Positions 1 to 8,469 of a stretch of 64,000 nucleotides of DNA are shown piece after piece. Within the stretch, counting starts at the first letter, position 1; every line of letters begins with the position of its first letter. The DNA is taken from NCBI GenBank assembly GCA_015056625.1, contig SVFY01000009.1:1-64000 (forward strand), written 5' to 3'. This DNA is from Butyrivibrio sp. (lineage in GTDB: Bacteria; Bacillota; Clostridia; Lachnospirales; Lachnospiraceae). The translations under genes were made by a program, and so were the position numbers. A model generated the notes under the pieces. The model was given only the letters and a program-made list of their open reading frames with translations, ran no database searches and had not been told where the DNA came from.

Positions 1-34
1 ACAATACAAGGAGTATTATGCTTAAAACAAGTGT

Positions 35-64
35 GTAAAAGTACAAACCCGTGTCTACTTTTAC
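35..64. repeat. Perfect 9-bp inverted repeat
   Basis: Arms gtaaaagta (35-43) and tacttttac (56-64) are exact reverse complements around a 12-nt loop. No T-run follows on either strand, so it is not a clear terminator. It lies downstream of the minus-strand gene at 217-984 and could be a weak 3' hairpin or an operator. Nothing else convincing is seen in 1-216. Confidence 0.35.
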
Positions 65-216
65 TTGACTAGTGCAAACCGCTCGTATACTGCATTTGTT
101 GCTGTTTCATTTGGTACCCCATTTGCACAAATAGCCATATATGGCCAAAAACCCGTCTAACAAAAAGCAGATGGTCGTACAATTCAAGAAGCGGCTATGG
201 ATTAGCAGTACTTTGT

Positions 217-984
217 CTACAGGCCTCTGTATCTTTTTGCCAGATATCTGGACAGGACCACAAGTCCTACAGTCTCTGTAGTGTGATAGATCATGGAGGT
301 CCATACTATGCCGATCTCACGGCCCATTAGATACACGGTCTGCATCTGCATTACTGCGAATGCTACAAGGAACAGCAAGAGGATCACAACGGTAGCAATC
401 TTGAGATATCTGTCATTCAGGAAGATGCCAGTCATAACGACACCAAGCAGGATCGCGGATAAGATCTCAAGATATTTAAAGCCATGGGTCATGTTGTAGA
501 GCATCACAAAGGTCCCGTCGCTCATACCTGTTCCTGAGGACAGGGCATCCATCAGCATTCCTATAAAGCGCCTGTACATGATGGAGGTAAAGTCGTAGAT
601 GAGCTCGGCTCCGACAAAGATAACTGCCCACAGCTGCAGAAGCCTGTTGACTGAGGATACTGAAAGGGAAGCCAGCTTGTTCTTTCCAAAGTATTCCTTT
701 TGCAGCTCGCCCATTCCCTGCTGATCTTCTTTGGGAACCAGTTTCATGTAGTGGTTTAAAACCTTCCAGGATTTGTAGAAAAGAAACAGGATGATGATCA
801 TCTGTATCAGTGAGCTTGCGATCTGGGCTCTCCAGAGCCATATATCAAGCATGTCTGGGGTGGAGAGATCGCTTTTTTCAAGAGTAGTCCGAAGAGCTCC
901 TTCACAAAGGGCCGCTACGATCTTAACTACAGCTACGCTCAGTATTGTGTTTGAAAGGATGTGTTTTTTTATATTTATATACAA
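217..984 (-). CDS. Multi-pass membrane protein, unknown function
   Basis: A 255-residue protein with about five to six hydrophobic segments: near residues 8-27, 52-70, 112-130, 172-190, 195-213 and 222-245. The reading frame opens with TTG at 984, preceded on the minus strand by a good ribosome site (gaagagg, spacing 8). There is no ATG until residue 45, so TTG is the likely start. I do not recognise a family, and no catalytic motif is visible. It is the only gene on the minus strand and diverges from the surface protein at 1153, so it is probably unrelated to the injection system. A DUF-type integral membrane protein of Lachnospiraceae is the best description. Confidence 0.7.
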   Translation of the reverse strand: MYINIKKHILSNTILSVAVVKIVAALCEGALRTTLEKSDLSTPDMLDIWLWRAQIASSLIQMIIILFLFYKSWKVLNHYMKLVPKEDQQGMGELQKEYFGKNKLASLSVSSVNRLLQLWAVIFVGAELIYDFTSIMYRRFIGMLMDALSSGTGMSDGTFVMLYNMTHGFKYLEILSAILLGVVMTGIFLNDRYLKIATVVILLLFLVAFAVMQMQTVYLMGREIGIVWTSMIYHTTETVGLVVLSRYLAKRYRGL

Positions 985-1152
985 ATCTTTTGCCTCTTCA
1001 CATGTATGATCGTATAAATCTAAAGATAGAATACCATATTATTAAATTTATTTAAATTTTCACACTTTTCCAACATTAGTGCAAAAAAGAATGGTAATGT
1101 GGATTAGAACTGAAATTTAATTGCAGTTTTTCTTTGAGAGGGGGAATTAAAA

Positions 1153-3867
1153 ATGAAAAACATCTTTCTTAAAGTATGTGCAGCGCTTCTTGCTGGATGT
1201 ATCGTGCTTTCCAGCATAACTGCAGTGCAGATTGGAAAGGTATATGCTGAGGAAAATCAGGATGTAGAAGATAACTATGAAGAAAACTATGAAGAAAACT
1301 ATGAAGAAAACGTTACTCCAGAGGTTATCCTGCAGTCAGAACCTGAACCAGCCCCAGCACCACCAGCATATGAGCCAGATCCTTTTGACTACAATCTCAT
1401 ATGCTATACACCAAGCATCAGCTTTGGAACAGTATATGCAGGAGATACAGTACAAGCCAAGCAGTTTTCTATAGTTAATGTGGGACAGAATGCATTCCCG
1501 CTTACCTGGGAGGAAGTTGATCCAAATACTGCTTTTGATATTGGATATATAAGTCCTGATCTTGATATGGATCCCAATGAGACGGTGACATTTTCAATCT
1601 CGCCATATGAGGGGATCAAGCCTGGAAGCTATGTGGCAAGCTATATTTTCTTTTCGGCTAATGACATAAGACGTCATCACACAGCAAGAGTAGATGTCAC
1701 CGTAACTGTGAAGGATGTGACACCTTTCATCACAAGTGTTGATGTTATGCCAGGGTCAGTTACTATTCCTGCGGGGAAGAGCTATCAGTTTGATGCAAGT
1801 GTATCTGGTGGCAATGGATATGACCCATCAGTTACATGGTCGATCTATGGCAATCAGTCTGCTGACACAACCATAGATGGAAATGGAAAACTTACAGTTG
1901 CCCAGGGTGAACCTTCAAGTTCTCTTGCAGTTATGGCAACATCAAGGCAAGACCCTTCATTTAGCGACAGAGCCCTGGTTTCAATAGCAAGCGTTGACTA
2001 TATTGTAAGCGTAAAGGCTGACCCGGCAGATGGCGGCGCTGTAGCAGGAGGCGGAGCAGTAAGAGCAGGCGGAAGCTGCACAGTATCAGCATCCCCTAAC
2101 AATAACTACGTGTTCAAAGGCTGGTATGAGGGCGGAAACGTTATCTCAAACAGCGGATCATTTACAGTATCAAACATTTCCAGTGACAGAACCCTTGTTG
2201 CGAAGTTTGAAAGAAATGCCTGCTATATCAGGACAAATGTCAATGACACCAACGGCGGAACTGTTACAGGAAGCGGATCTGTAGCTTACGGTGGAAAGTA
2301 CACCATAACAGCCAAGGCTAACTCCGGCTATAGCTTTGCGGGATTTGTTGAAAACAATAAGACCATATCAACAGCTTCTTCCATCGAGCTGAACAATATT
2401 ACGTCAGACAGGACCATTACAGCTGTATTTAACAGGGAAAAATGTAATGTGAATATTACAGTATATCCTCAGGATACAGGTAAGGTTGAGGGAGAAGGCA
2501 AGTACAACAAGAACTCCAAAGTAGAAGTAAAGGCAAGAGCTTACGACGGATATGAGTTCACTGGCTGGTCCATTAATGGTCAGCTGGTTTCAAAAGATGA
2601 GAAGTACACCATCGACAAGATCAAGAACGATGTAAATATTGTGGCTAACTTCATGAAGAGAAATGCCCCAACCTACAAGCTCACTTCAGGTATTGCAAAT
2701 GCAGGCGGAAGCATTGTTCCAAGTGGAGACCTTGTGGTTGCAGAGGGCAGCAGTGTTACCTACAACATTGTACCTTCAGCGGATTACAAGATCACAGCTG
2801 TCATGGTAGATGGAAAGAATATTGGAGCAGCATCAAGCTACACCTTCAATAACATCAGGGGCGGACATACCATAACAGCAAGCTTTGAGAAAAAGCCAGC
2901 TCCAGCACCTGCACCAGCCCAGACGACTCCAGCGGCGGAGACCAAGAAGGCAGCAACTAAAAAGACAGAGGCTCCAAAGCAGACAGAGTACAATAATTCC
3001 ACAGCTTCAGACGGAGCAGTTCCTCAGCAGAAGGTGGTTGATGTGACAGTTCCAACTGAGACAACAGAACTTGATGGTGAGGATTATGAGGATGATGTCT
3101 ACACTGAGGCTCAAGAGATAGAGGATAGCGAGGTACCTCTTGCATCCGGATCAGTAATGGCAAGACACGACCTTGATGAAGATACTTTAAGGATCCTTAT
3201 CAATGACGACGCTGTTCTTCCTATGCTGAGAGAAGCTTTTGAAGATGGAACACTTAAGGTCACTGTTAATAACAGCTATGCCCAGGACAAGCAGGAGACT
3301 GCAGTTGCGCTGTACTATCAGCAGCCCACTTTGATAAACTTTGAGGATGTCATAGCAGAGACCCTCACAGCAGATGAAAAGTACGCAGTACTTACAGGAA
3401 CTCCTGTGGCCTTTAACATTGATATCAGTGAAAACACAGCCTTTGTGGATACAGCAGTCAAGAAACAGATGCAGAAAAAGGTTGGCTATAAGCCGGTTAC
3501 CTATTTTGACTTCCTTATCATGAAGAGCATCGGCGGCGAGACAACTGTCATCAACAAGACTGCTTCTGAGCTTGAGGTTGTGGTTCCTATCCCTGAGCAG
3601 TACAGGAAGCCAGGCAGGAAGTTCTTTATCATCAGAAACCACAACGGAGCGGTGGATGTACTTGAGGATATTGGTGATGACGATACAACCATCACCTTCA
3701 GAACAGACAGATTTTCAGAATATGCCATTGCTTACGAGGCCATAAATGTGAACAAGCTGATCCTCAGATTTGGTATCATTGCATTCGTTTCACTTATCCT
3801 TGCAATCATCTGTTTTGCGAATCTCGTAAAATATAAGAGAAGTGCAAGAATTAGGGCGAAAAGATAA
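1153..3867 (+). CDS. Membrane-anchored surface protein with InlB-type B repeats
   Basis: A 904-residue exported protein. Residues 1-31 look like a signal peptide. An acidic, proline-rich stretch follows, containing three NYEE repeats. A domain near residues 85-190 resembles ASH/choice-of-anchor beta domains (motif SFGTVYAGDTV), then comes a Big-like Ig domain. From about residue 280 to 581 there are four tandem repeats of roughly 75 residues of the divergent InlB B-repeat kind (GY.F.GW ... DRT..A.F). A Pro/Ala/Lys linker leads to a C-terminal beta domain. The C-terminus has a transmembrane helix (about 870-892) and a basic cytoplasmic tail, so it is anchored by the helix and not by sortase. 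The start ATG has a gagagggggaa site. Its C-terminal layout resembles the surface protein at 50677. The likely role is adhesion or wall interaction; ligand unknown. Confidence 0.8.
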   Translation: MKNIFLKVCAALLAGCIVLSSITAVQIGKVYAEENQDVEDNYEENYEENYEENVTPEVILQSEPEPAPAPPAYEPDPFDYNLICYTPSISFGTVYAGDTVQAKQFSIVNVGQNAFPLTWEEVDPNTAFDIGYISPDLDMDPNETVTFSISPYEGIKPGSYVASYIFFSANDIRRHHTARVDVTVTVKDVTPFITSVDVMPGSVTIPAGKSYQFDASVSGGNGYDPSVTWSIYGNQSADTTIDGNGKLTVAQGEPSSSLAVMATSRQDPSFSDRALVSIASVDYIVSVKADPADGGAVAGGGAVRAGGSCTVSASPNNNYVFKGWYEGGNVISNSGSFTVSNISSDRTLVAKFERNACYIRTNVNDTNGGTVTGSGSVAYGGKYTITAKANSGYSFAGFVENNKTISTASSIELNNITSDRTITAVFNREKCNVNITVYPQDTGKVEGEGKYNKNSKVEVKARAYDGYEFTGWSINGQLVSKDEKYTIDKIKNDVNIVANFMKRNAPTYKLTSGIANAGGSIVPSGDLVVAEGSSVTYNIVPSADYKITAVMVDGKNIGAASSYTFNNIRGGHTITASFEKKPAPAPAPAQTTPAAETKKAATKKTEAPKQTEYNNSTASDGAVPQQKVVDVTVPTETTELDGEDYEDDVYTEAQEIEDSEVPLASGSVMARHDLDEDTLRILINDDAVLPMLREAFEDGTLKVTVNNSYAQDKQETAVALYYQQPTLINFEDVIAETLTADEKYAVLTGTPVAFNIDISENTAFVDTAVKKQMQKKVGYKPVTYFDFLIMKSIGGETTVINKTASELEVVVPIPEQYRKPGRKFFIIRNHNGAVDVLEDIGDDDTTITFRTDRFSEYAIAYEAINVNKLILRFGIIAFVSLILAIICFANLVKYKRSARIRAKR
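1273..1308 (+). repeat. Three perfect 12-bp tandem repeats
   Basis: The unit aactatgaagaa is repeated exactly three times (1273-1284, 1285-1296, 1297-1308) inside the surface protein gene and codes for Asn-Tyr-Glu-Glu copies. Because the unit is a multiple of three, copy-number change would lengthen or shorten the exposed acidic linker without a frameshift. Confidence 0.85.
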
Positions 3868-3885
3868 TTAATATTCGTAAAACTG

Positions 3886-3894
3886 TGCTATAAT
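3886..3894 (+). promoter_or_regulatory. Extended -10 promoter for the cyclic-nucleotide-binding gene
   Basis: The sequence tgctataat is a perfect extended -10 box (TGnTATAAT). It lies about 77 nt before the ATG at 3971 and 18 nt after the stop of the preceding gene. The -35 region is poor, as is usual for extended -10 promoters. It would start transcription of the signalling group. Confidence 0.55.
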
Positions 3895-3970
3895 ATTTTG
3901 TATAAACATACATGCGCAAAGCGCTTAAAAACTATATAAACAACCAACAACGAAAGGCAGGAAACGGAAC

Positions 3971-4936
3971 ATGAACAAGACATTTAGTAAGGGTGAAGTT
4001 ATTTTCCGCGAAGGAGATAATGGTGAGAGCTTTTTTGAGGTGATCAAGGGTAAGGTTGGCGTATACGCAGCTTACGGAACAGACACCGAGCAGAAACTTA
4101 CAGAGATTGGAGCTGGCCACATTGTTGGAGAACTTGCTCTTATTGATGCATTCCCAAGAAGTGCGACTGTTGTTGCTCTTGAGGATACAGAGCTTACAGA
4201 AGTTACAATTGACGAGATGAGAGCATACTTTGAGGGCTCACCAGAGAAGATCAAATTCATTCTTTCTGAGCTTGGTGAGAGACTTCAGAGACTTACAGAT
4301 GATTACACAGATGCCTGCGCAACTATCAGGGAACTCTATCCTGTAGGAGAAGAGAGAAAGCCTGGTATCGCAGACAAGATCAAGAAGTTTGTTAATTCCT
4401 ATAACCTTTTGTCCAAGGCAAAACAGCCAAGTGCTGAGTTCTTACGTGAAGCTGAAAGAGCTGACAGCAAGGACGGCTTCAACAAGACAATTGACAAGTA
4501 CGGCAAGGGAACCATCATCTTCAGAGAGGGCGAGCCTGGCAAGTGCATGTACGATATCCACTTTGGAACTATCGGTATCTACACAGGTTATGGCACACCA
4601 AATGAGAAGTGCCTGACAACTCTTTACGCTGGCAAGTTCTTTGGCGAGATGGCACTGCTCAGCGGCGAGACAAGAAGTGCTACAGCAGTTGCTCTTGAAG
4701 AGGGCACAATGCTTGAAGCTATTTATATGGATGACTTTGAGGAGATCTTTGCTAAGAATCCTGCCAAGATCGAGTCTATCATCAAGCATATTTCCTTCAG
4801 GATCAGAAGGCTTACATATGAGTATGTAAATGCCTGCAAGATGATCTATGACGCTGCAGAAGCTGAACTTAAAAATTCAGTAAATGATGAGCTCAAGAAG
4901 AAGGCACTGGAGTATAAAGAGAATTATTACGGCTGA
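3971..4936 (+). CDS. Protein with two cyclic-nucleotide-binding (CNMP) domains
   Basis: 321 residues made of two CAP/PKA-type cyclic-nucleotide-binding domains, about residues 3-115 and 175-290. Both have the phosphate-binding cassette with its Arg: GELALIDAFPRSATVVA in the first and FGEMALLSGETRSATAVA in the second. No DNA-binding helix-turn-helix follows either domain and there is no membrane segment, so this is a soluble cNMP sensor and not a CRP-type regulator. The short C-terminal helix (DAAEAELKN...) may bind a partner. The next gene is a class III cyclase, so the two probably form a synthase/receptor pair (inference). The ligand (cAMP or cGMP) cannot be told from sequence. A strong terminator follows. 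Confidence 0.88.
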   Translation: MNKTFSKGEVIFREGDNGESFFEVIKGKVGVYAAYGTDTEQKLTEIGAGHIVGELALIDAFPRSATVVALEDTELTEVTIDEMRAYFEGSPEKIKFILSELGERLQRLTDDYTDACATIRELYPVGEERKPGIADKIKKFVNSYNLLSKAKQPSAEFLREAERADSKDGFNKTIDKYGKGTIIFREGEPGKCMYDIHFGTIGIYTGYGTPNEKCLTTLYAGKFFGEMALLSGETRSATAVALEEGTMLEAIYMDDFEEIFAKNPAKIESIIKHISFRIRRLTYEYVNACKMIYDAAEAELKNSVNDELKKKALEYKENYYG

Positions 4937-4950
4937 TATACGGCCACGAT

Positions 4951-4988
4951 TTGTGCCCGCTCAAAACTGAGCGGGCACAAGCTTTTTT
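4951..4988 (+). terminator. Strong intrinsic terminator
   Basis: A perfect 13-bp stem (ttgtgcccgctca, loop aaac, tgagcgggcacaa at 4968-4980) is followed by gctttttt. It sits only 24 nt before the cyclase start, leaving little room for a separate promoter, so the cyclase may depend on read-through. Confidence 0.9.
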
Positions 4989-5012
4989 ATAAGCAATTTG
5001 CAGGGGGATAAC

Positions 5013-6410
5013 ATGGCAGATTCATCAAAGCTCATTCAGGAAAACATAATGAGAAACATGGCAGAGGGTGTCATGTCCATTGGCTTTAATGGCGTGATAA
5101 ACTATGTCAATCCTATAGCTGTAACAACTCTCGGACTTCCGGAGGACTGTGTCGGCAAGAAGTTTGCTGAGTGTTTCTTTGACAGCATCGACAACGACGA
5201 ATTTACCCAGATGGTTTTGGATGCTGTGTATGACAGGACAAGATCCCATGAGGGGATCGTGCCTTATATTAGAGGCAATATCACGCTGCAGCTGCGTGTT
5301 GTTACGTCTTTTCTGCAGGAGATGGGCGAAAAAGTCGGAATAATCGTAGTGTTCAGTGACCTTAGTGAACTTATGGATCTAAGGGATGCTGTAAAGAGCA
5401 TGGAAAAGATAAGGGCCCTTAATTCACAGCTTGAACTTAGAAACAGCCTCTTGTCAGAGACATTCGGAAGATTCTTATCTGACGACATCGTACGCCAGCT
5501 CCTTGATACCCCTGATGGATTAAGGCTTGGCGGCAAAAAGAAAGAGCTGACAGTCATGATGAGTGACCTTCGAGGCTTTACAGCCATGAGTGAGAGGATG
5601 GATCCTGAGGATCTTATCACCATGTTAAACCATTACCTTGGTGAGATGACAGATGCCATCCAGAGCAAGGAAGGCACCATCATAGAGTTTATGGGAGATG
5701 GCATTTTTGCCATCTTTGGAGCGCCGCTTGACAACGAAAGCCACGCTGCGGACGCAGTTGCTGCAGCTCTTGATATGCAGAGCAGGATGGAAGCCATCAA
5801 TAAATGGAACATCGAAAGAGATTATCCTATCCTTGAGATGGGGATCGGTATAAACACAGGTGAAGTCATTGTTGGAAATATTGGCTCTGAAAAGCGCACC
5901 AAGTATGGCGTTGTAGGAAGTAATGTAAACCTCACCGGAAGAGTTGAGAGCTATACCATAAACGGTCAGATCCTTATATCCGGATCCACCAAGGAGTCAA
6001 TTCTTTCAGATATGTCCATTGCAAAAGAAATAGTGGTTCATCCAAAGGGAGTCAAAGGGGACATGAAGCTGTACCAGGTTGTTGGTATAGGAGAACCCTA
6101 TAACCTGTTTATCGACGTTAAGAGCACTTTGCCCGACAAACTTGATAAGACCATACCTGTAACTTTCTATATTGTCGAAGGCAAGCACGGTGAAAAGAAA
6201 TCTCACTACGGCGGAATAACTGCCCTTGGACAGGACATGGCTGTCATCGAAACCGAGGCAGAGCTTAACGTCTACGACAATATGCAGTTAGAAGCCGGAG
6301 GGGAACTGTACTGCAAGGTCATGGAGAAGAATGATTCCGGATACCTTATACATTTCACCTCTGTTCCATCGGGCTACAAGCAGTGGAAAGATTATTTTGT
6401 TGGAAAATGA
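5013..6410 (+). CDS. PAS-containing class III adenylate/guanylate cyclase with C-terminal PilZ-like region
   Basis: 465 residues. The ATG at 5013 is chosen over the in-frame TTG at 4998 because cagggggataac gives it an ideal ribosome site. An N-terminal PAS-like domain (about 10-120) and a short helical linker precede a class III cyclase domain (about 175-345). The metal-binding Asp residues are D185 (MSDLRGFT) and D229 (EFMGDG), and the transition-state Asn/Arg are N306 and R310 (VNLTGR). The usual substrate-selecting Lys is Glu (E225) and the usual Asp position reads K297 (TKYGVVG), so substrate preference is uncertain. The last 120 residues resemble a PilZ-type beta barrel (GELYCKVME). No membrane segment is seen. 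It probably makes the ligand for the CNMP protein upstream. A degenerate relative of the cyclase fold lies at 17257. Confidence 0.88.
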   Translation: MADSSKLIQENIMRNMAEGVMSIGFNGVINYVNPIAVTTLGLPEDCVGKKFAECFFDSIDNDEFTQMVLDAVYDRTRSHEGIVPYIRGNITLQLRVVTSFLQEMGEKVGIIVVFSDLSELMDLRDAVKSMEKIRALNSQLELRNSLLSETFGRFLSDDIVRQLLDTPDGLRLGGKKKELTVMMSDLRGFTAMSERMDPEDLITMLNHYLGEMTDAIQSKEGTIIEFMGDGIFAIFGAPLDNESHAADAVAAALDMQSRMEAINKWNIERDYPILEMGIGINTGEVIVGNIGSEKRTKYGVVGSNVNLTGRVESYTINGQILISGSTKESILSDMSIAKEIVVHPKGVKGDMKLYQVVGIGEPYNLFIDVKSTLPDKLDKTIPVTFYIVEGKHGEKKSHYGGITALGQDMAVIETEAELNVYDNMQLEAGGELYCKVMEKNDSGYLIHFTSVPSGYKQWKDYFVGK

Positions 6411-6445
6411 TTTTTTTGAAATAAATCTGCCATGGTGAAAGATCC

Positions 6446-6458
6446 TTCGTATAAATAT
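6446..6458 (+). promoter_or_regulatory. Box shared with the other double-glycine peptide gene
   Basis: ttcgtataaatat lies 42 nt before the 50-residue peptide gene and contains a TATAAA -10-like core. The identical 13-mer occurs at 8415-8427 before the second double-glycine peptide. The -35 candidate here (tctgcc, spacing 18) is weak. The match suggests common control of the two peptide genes. Confidence 0.45.
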
Positions 6459-6499
6459 ATAGCAACACTATAAATGGCAGTGATCGGAGGATGATAGCT

Positions 6500-6652
6500 A
6501 TGACAAGAAATAACTATAACACAGCAGATTTCATCATGGAGCAGCTCTCATTTGAGGAACTAGGGCTCATTACTGGTGGAGTAGGACTCGACAGCATGTA
6601 CATGATCGCAGCAAGCCCTAATGACATTCCGGATAACCCATGGTTTCCTTAA
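6500..6652 (+). CDS. Small double-glycine-leader peptide (50 aa)
   Basis: An ORF of 50 codons with a good ribosome site (cggagg, spacing 9 to this ATG; an in-frame ATG at 6491 is too close to it). Residues 16-27 read LSFEELGLITGG, which fits the class II bacteriocin leader consensus LSxxELxxIxGG. Cleavage after Gly27 by a C39-peptidase ABC exporter would release a 23-residue peptide ending NPWFP. That is what the family rule predicts; no exporter lies in this window. The same shared box precedes this gene and the peptide at 8470. It could be a signalling peptide, a bacteriocin or a modified peptide precursor. The peptide gene partly overlaps the possible upstream start of the phosphatase gene, suggesting coupling. 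Confidence 0.72.
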   Translation: MTRNNYNTADFIMEQLSFEELGLITGGVGLDSMYMIAASPNDIPDNPWFP

Positions 6653-6693
6653 TGGGAAGGTTTAGTCCCTGGGTCTGCTATAAAGGCAGAAGC

Positions 6694-8394
6694 ATGAACC
6701 AACCTGAAACAAAAAAGAACAGGTCATTAAAGAGGGTGGCACTAAGTGCTATCCTCTTTGGTGCGATCATAATTCTTATTATGGCTGTGCTTGTGGAAAT
6801 CGTTCTTTTTATTTACCCAACACTTGAAAACTACAAAAGAGAGCTGGATCATGAGGGAAGTCTTGTGACGGCCCTTATAGGGCAGGAGTATTTAGAGACT
6901 GTTTTTGATAAGGTCAAGGATGCATATTATTCAACTCCCGAGGAGATAAGGCATGATCAGTACGGGGATGAGTATGTGAGCATCATAAGGCCAATTGCAG
7001 ATGAAGAGTTTTTGGAGGCAAGAAAGATACTCAACACCTGTAAAGAGCAAGCTAAGCTTGAAAATGTGTACTTTACCTTTTTTGATGAGGAGTATGAAAG
7101 GCTTGTATATGTCATAGATGGCAATGACAGGAAGTACGCATTTCTTCCGGGAATGTGGTTGTCCAATGAAAATGGCACCATCGATCATCCAAAGACTATC
7201 GAAAGGACTCTTCATTCAAACTGGTTTTTGCCTGTTACTTACGGAACTGTTCAGGGGTGGACAGCAACAAATTACAGCGAAGTCTATGACAGCGCAGGCA
7301 ACGTGATAGGTTATATGACCATGAATATAACCATCAACTCTTTTGCCAGACAGATAATGATGTTCCTTGCTATCTACATTCCTGTAATGGTGGTGGTACT
7401 TATTGGCATTGCACTTCTGGCAGCAGGAGCAATCAATAAGAGTATTATCGTTCCTATCAACAACCTTGCAGGTGCTGCAAGAAAATATACCTCCATAAGC
7501 AAGGTTGAAAGACATGTTGACACCTCTGTATTTGAGGACCTTAATATCCACACAGGAGATGAGATAGAACAGCTCTGGGAGACCATGGTGGACATGGAGG
7601 ATGATGTATCCCAGGCCATGAAGCAGATCAGGGATGTTACCAAAAAGCAGGAGAGACTTGCAACAGAGCTTGACCTTGCCAAGAACATCCAGGCAGCTGC
7701 GCTTCCGACAGATTTTAAGGAAATATCAGAAAAGGATGAGATCGAACTGTTTGCCTATATGACTCCTGCAAAGGAGGTAGGCGGCGACTTTTATGATTTT
7801 TTCATGATAGATGAAGACCACCTTGGACTTGTTATAGCTGACGTATCAGGAAAGGGCATTCCTGCAGCTCTTTTCATGATGATCAGTAAGAGCCTTATAA
7901 AGACAAGGGCAATGGAGGGGGGAAGCCCTTCTGAGATACTTAAGTTTGTAAATGACAGCCTCTGTGAGGACAATATAAACGATATGTTCGTTACTGTATG
8001 GTTGGGGATCCTGACCATATCCACAGGTGATGTGATCGCCGCAAATGCAGGCCATGAGTATCCGTTTATCACAGGAGAGGATGGAAAACTTACCCTATAT
8101 AAGGACCGCCATGGCATGGTAATAGGCGCCATGGGCGGAATACAGTACAAGGACTATGGCTTTAAGCTTGCAAAAGGTCAGAGACTTTTTGTCTATACAG
8201 ATGGTGTGGCAGAAGCTACCAATGAAAAAGATGAGCTCTTTGGCCTTGAACGTATAGAGGAGAGCCTAGGCAGGTACGATGGGGACAGTCCTGAGGGACT
8301 TATCAGATACATGAAGGCTGAGGTTGACGCCTTTGCCGGATCCATGGAACAGTTCGATGACATCACTATGCTGAGCCTATGGTATAAAGGATGA
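6694..8394 (+). CDS. Membrane-bound SpoIIE-type (PP2C) serine phosphatase with HAMP domain
   Basis: 567 residues from the ATG at 6694 (taaagg site); in-frame starts at 6640 and 6652 overlap the end of the small peptide gene and are less likely. Layout: TM helix about 15-41, an extracytoplasmic sensor of about 175 residues, a second TM about 220-248, HAMP, a short coiled coil (ELDLAKNIQAAALP) and a C-terminal PP2C_SpoIIE domain. Metal-binding motifs are visible: VGGDFYDFF, IADVSGKGIPAALF, VYTDGVAEA and FDDITMLSL. Phosphatases of this class dephosphorylate STAS-type anti-anti-sigma proteins in partner-switching pathways. A STAS protein (44908) and a HATPase (45902) are encoded at the far end of the tail cluster. 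That link is inference. Confidence 0.88.
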   Translation: MNQPETKKNRSLKRVALSAILFGAIIILIMAVLVEIVLFIYPTLENYKRELDHEGSLVTALIGQEYLETVFDKVKDAYYSTPEEIRHDQYGDEYVSIIRPIADEEFLEARKILNTCKEQAKLENVYFTFFDEEYERLVYVIDGNDRKYAFLPGMWLSNENGTIDHPKTIERTLHSNWFLPVTYGTVQGWTATNYSEVYDSAGNVIGYMTMNITINSFARQIMMFLAIYIPVMVVVLIGIALLAAGAINKSIIVPINNLAGAARKYTSISKVERHVDTSVFEDLNIHTGDEIEQLWETMVDMEDDVSQAMKQIRDVTKKQERLATELDLAKNIQAAALPTDFKEISEKDEIELFAYMTPAKEVGGDFYDFFMIDEDHLGLVIADVSGKGIPAALFMMISKSLIKTRAMEGGSPSEILKFVNDSLCEDNINDMFVTVWLGILTISTGDVIAANAGHEYPFITGEDGKLTLYKDRHGMVIGAMGGIQYKDYGFKLAKGQRLFVYTDGVAEATNEKDELFGLERIEESLGRYDGDSPEGLIRYMKAEVDAFAGSMEQFDDITMLSLWYKG

Positions 8395-8424
8395 TTGCCG
8401 CAGGCAGAGACTGTTTCGTATAAA
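8395..8424 (+). promoter_or_regulatory. Sigma-A-like promoter before the zinc-ribbon peptide
   Basis: ttgccg (8395-8400), 18-nt spacer, tataaa (8419-8424), directly after the phosphatase stop codon. The -10 lies inside the 13-mer ttcgtataaatat shared with 6446-6458. Confidence 0.55.
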
Positions 8425-8469
8425 TATCTGATAGCATAAAAGTGATGCCAGAAAGAATGAGGGAGAAAT

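Noticed and set aside
18..38. Six-codon ORF (MLKTSV) with an aaggag site at the window start
   Set aside because: Too short to judge and the upstream context is cut off; may be chance.
107..304. Minus-strand ORF of 65 aa at the left edge
   Set aside because: Overlaps the 3' end of the 217-984 gene in another frame and has no ribosome site or family features.
6640..6693. Upstream start for the phosphatase
   Set aside because: Overlaps the small peptide gene and adds residues unlike the family; the ATG at 6694 gives a normal N-terminus before TM1.
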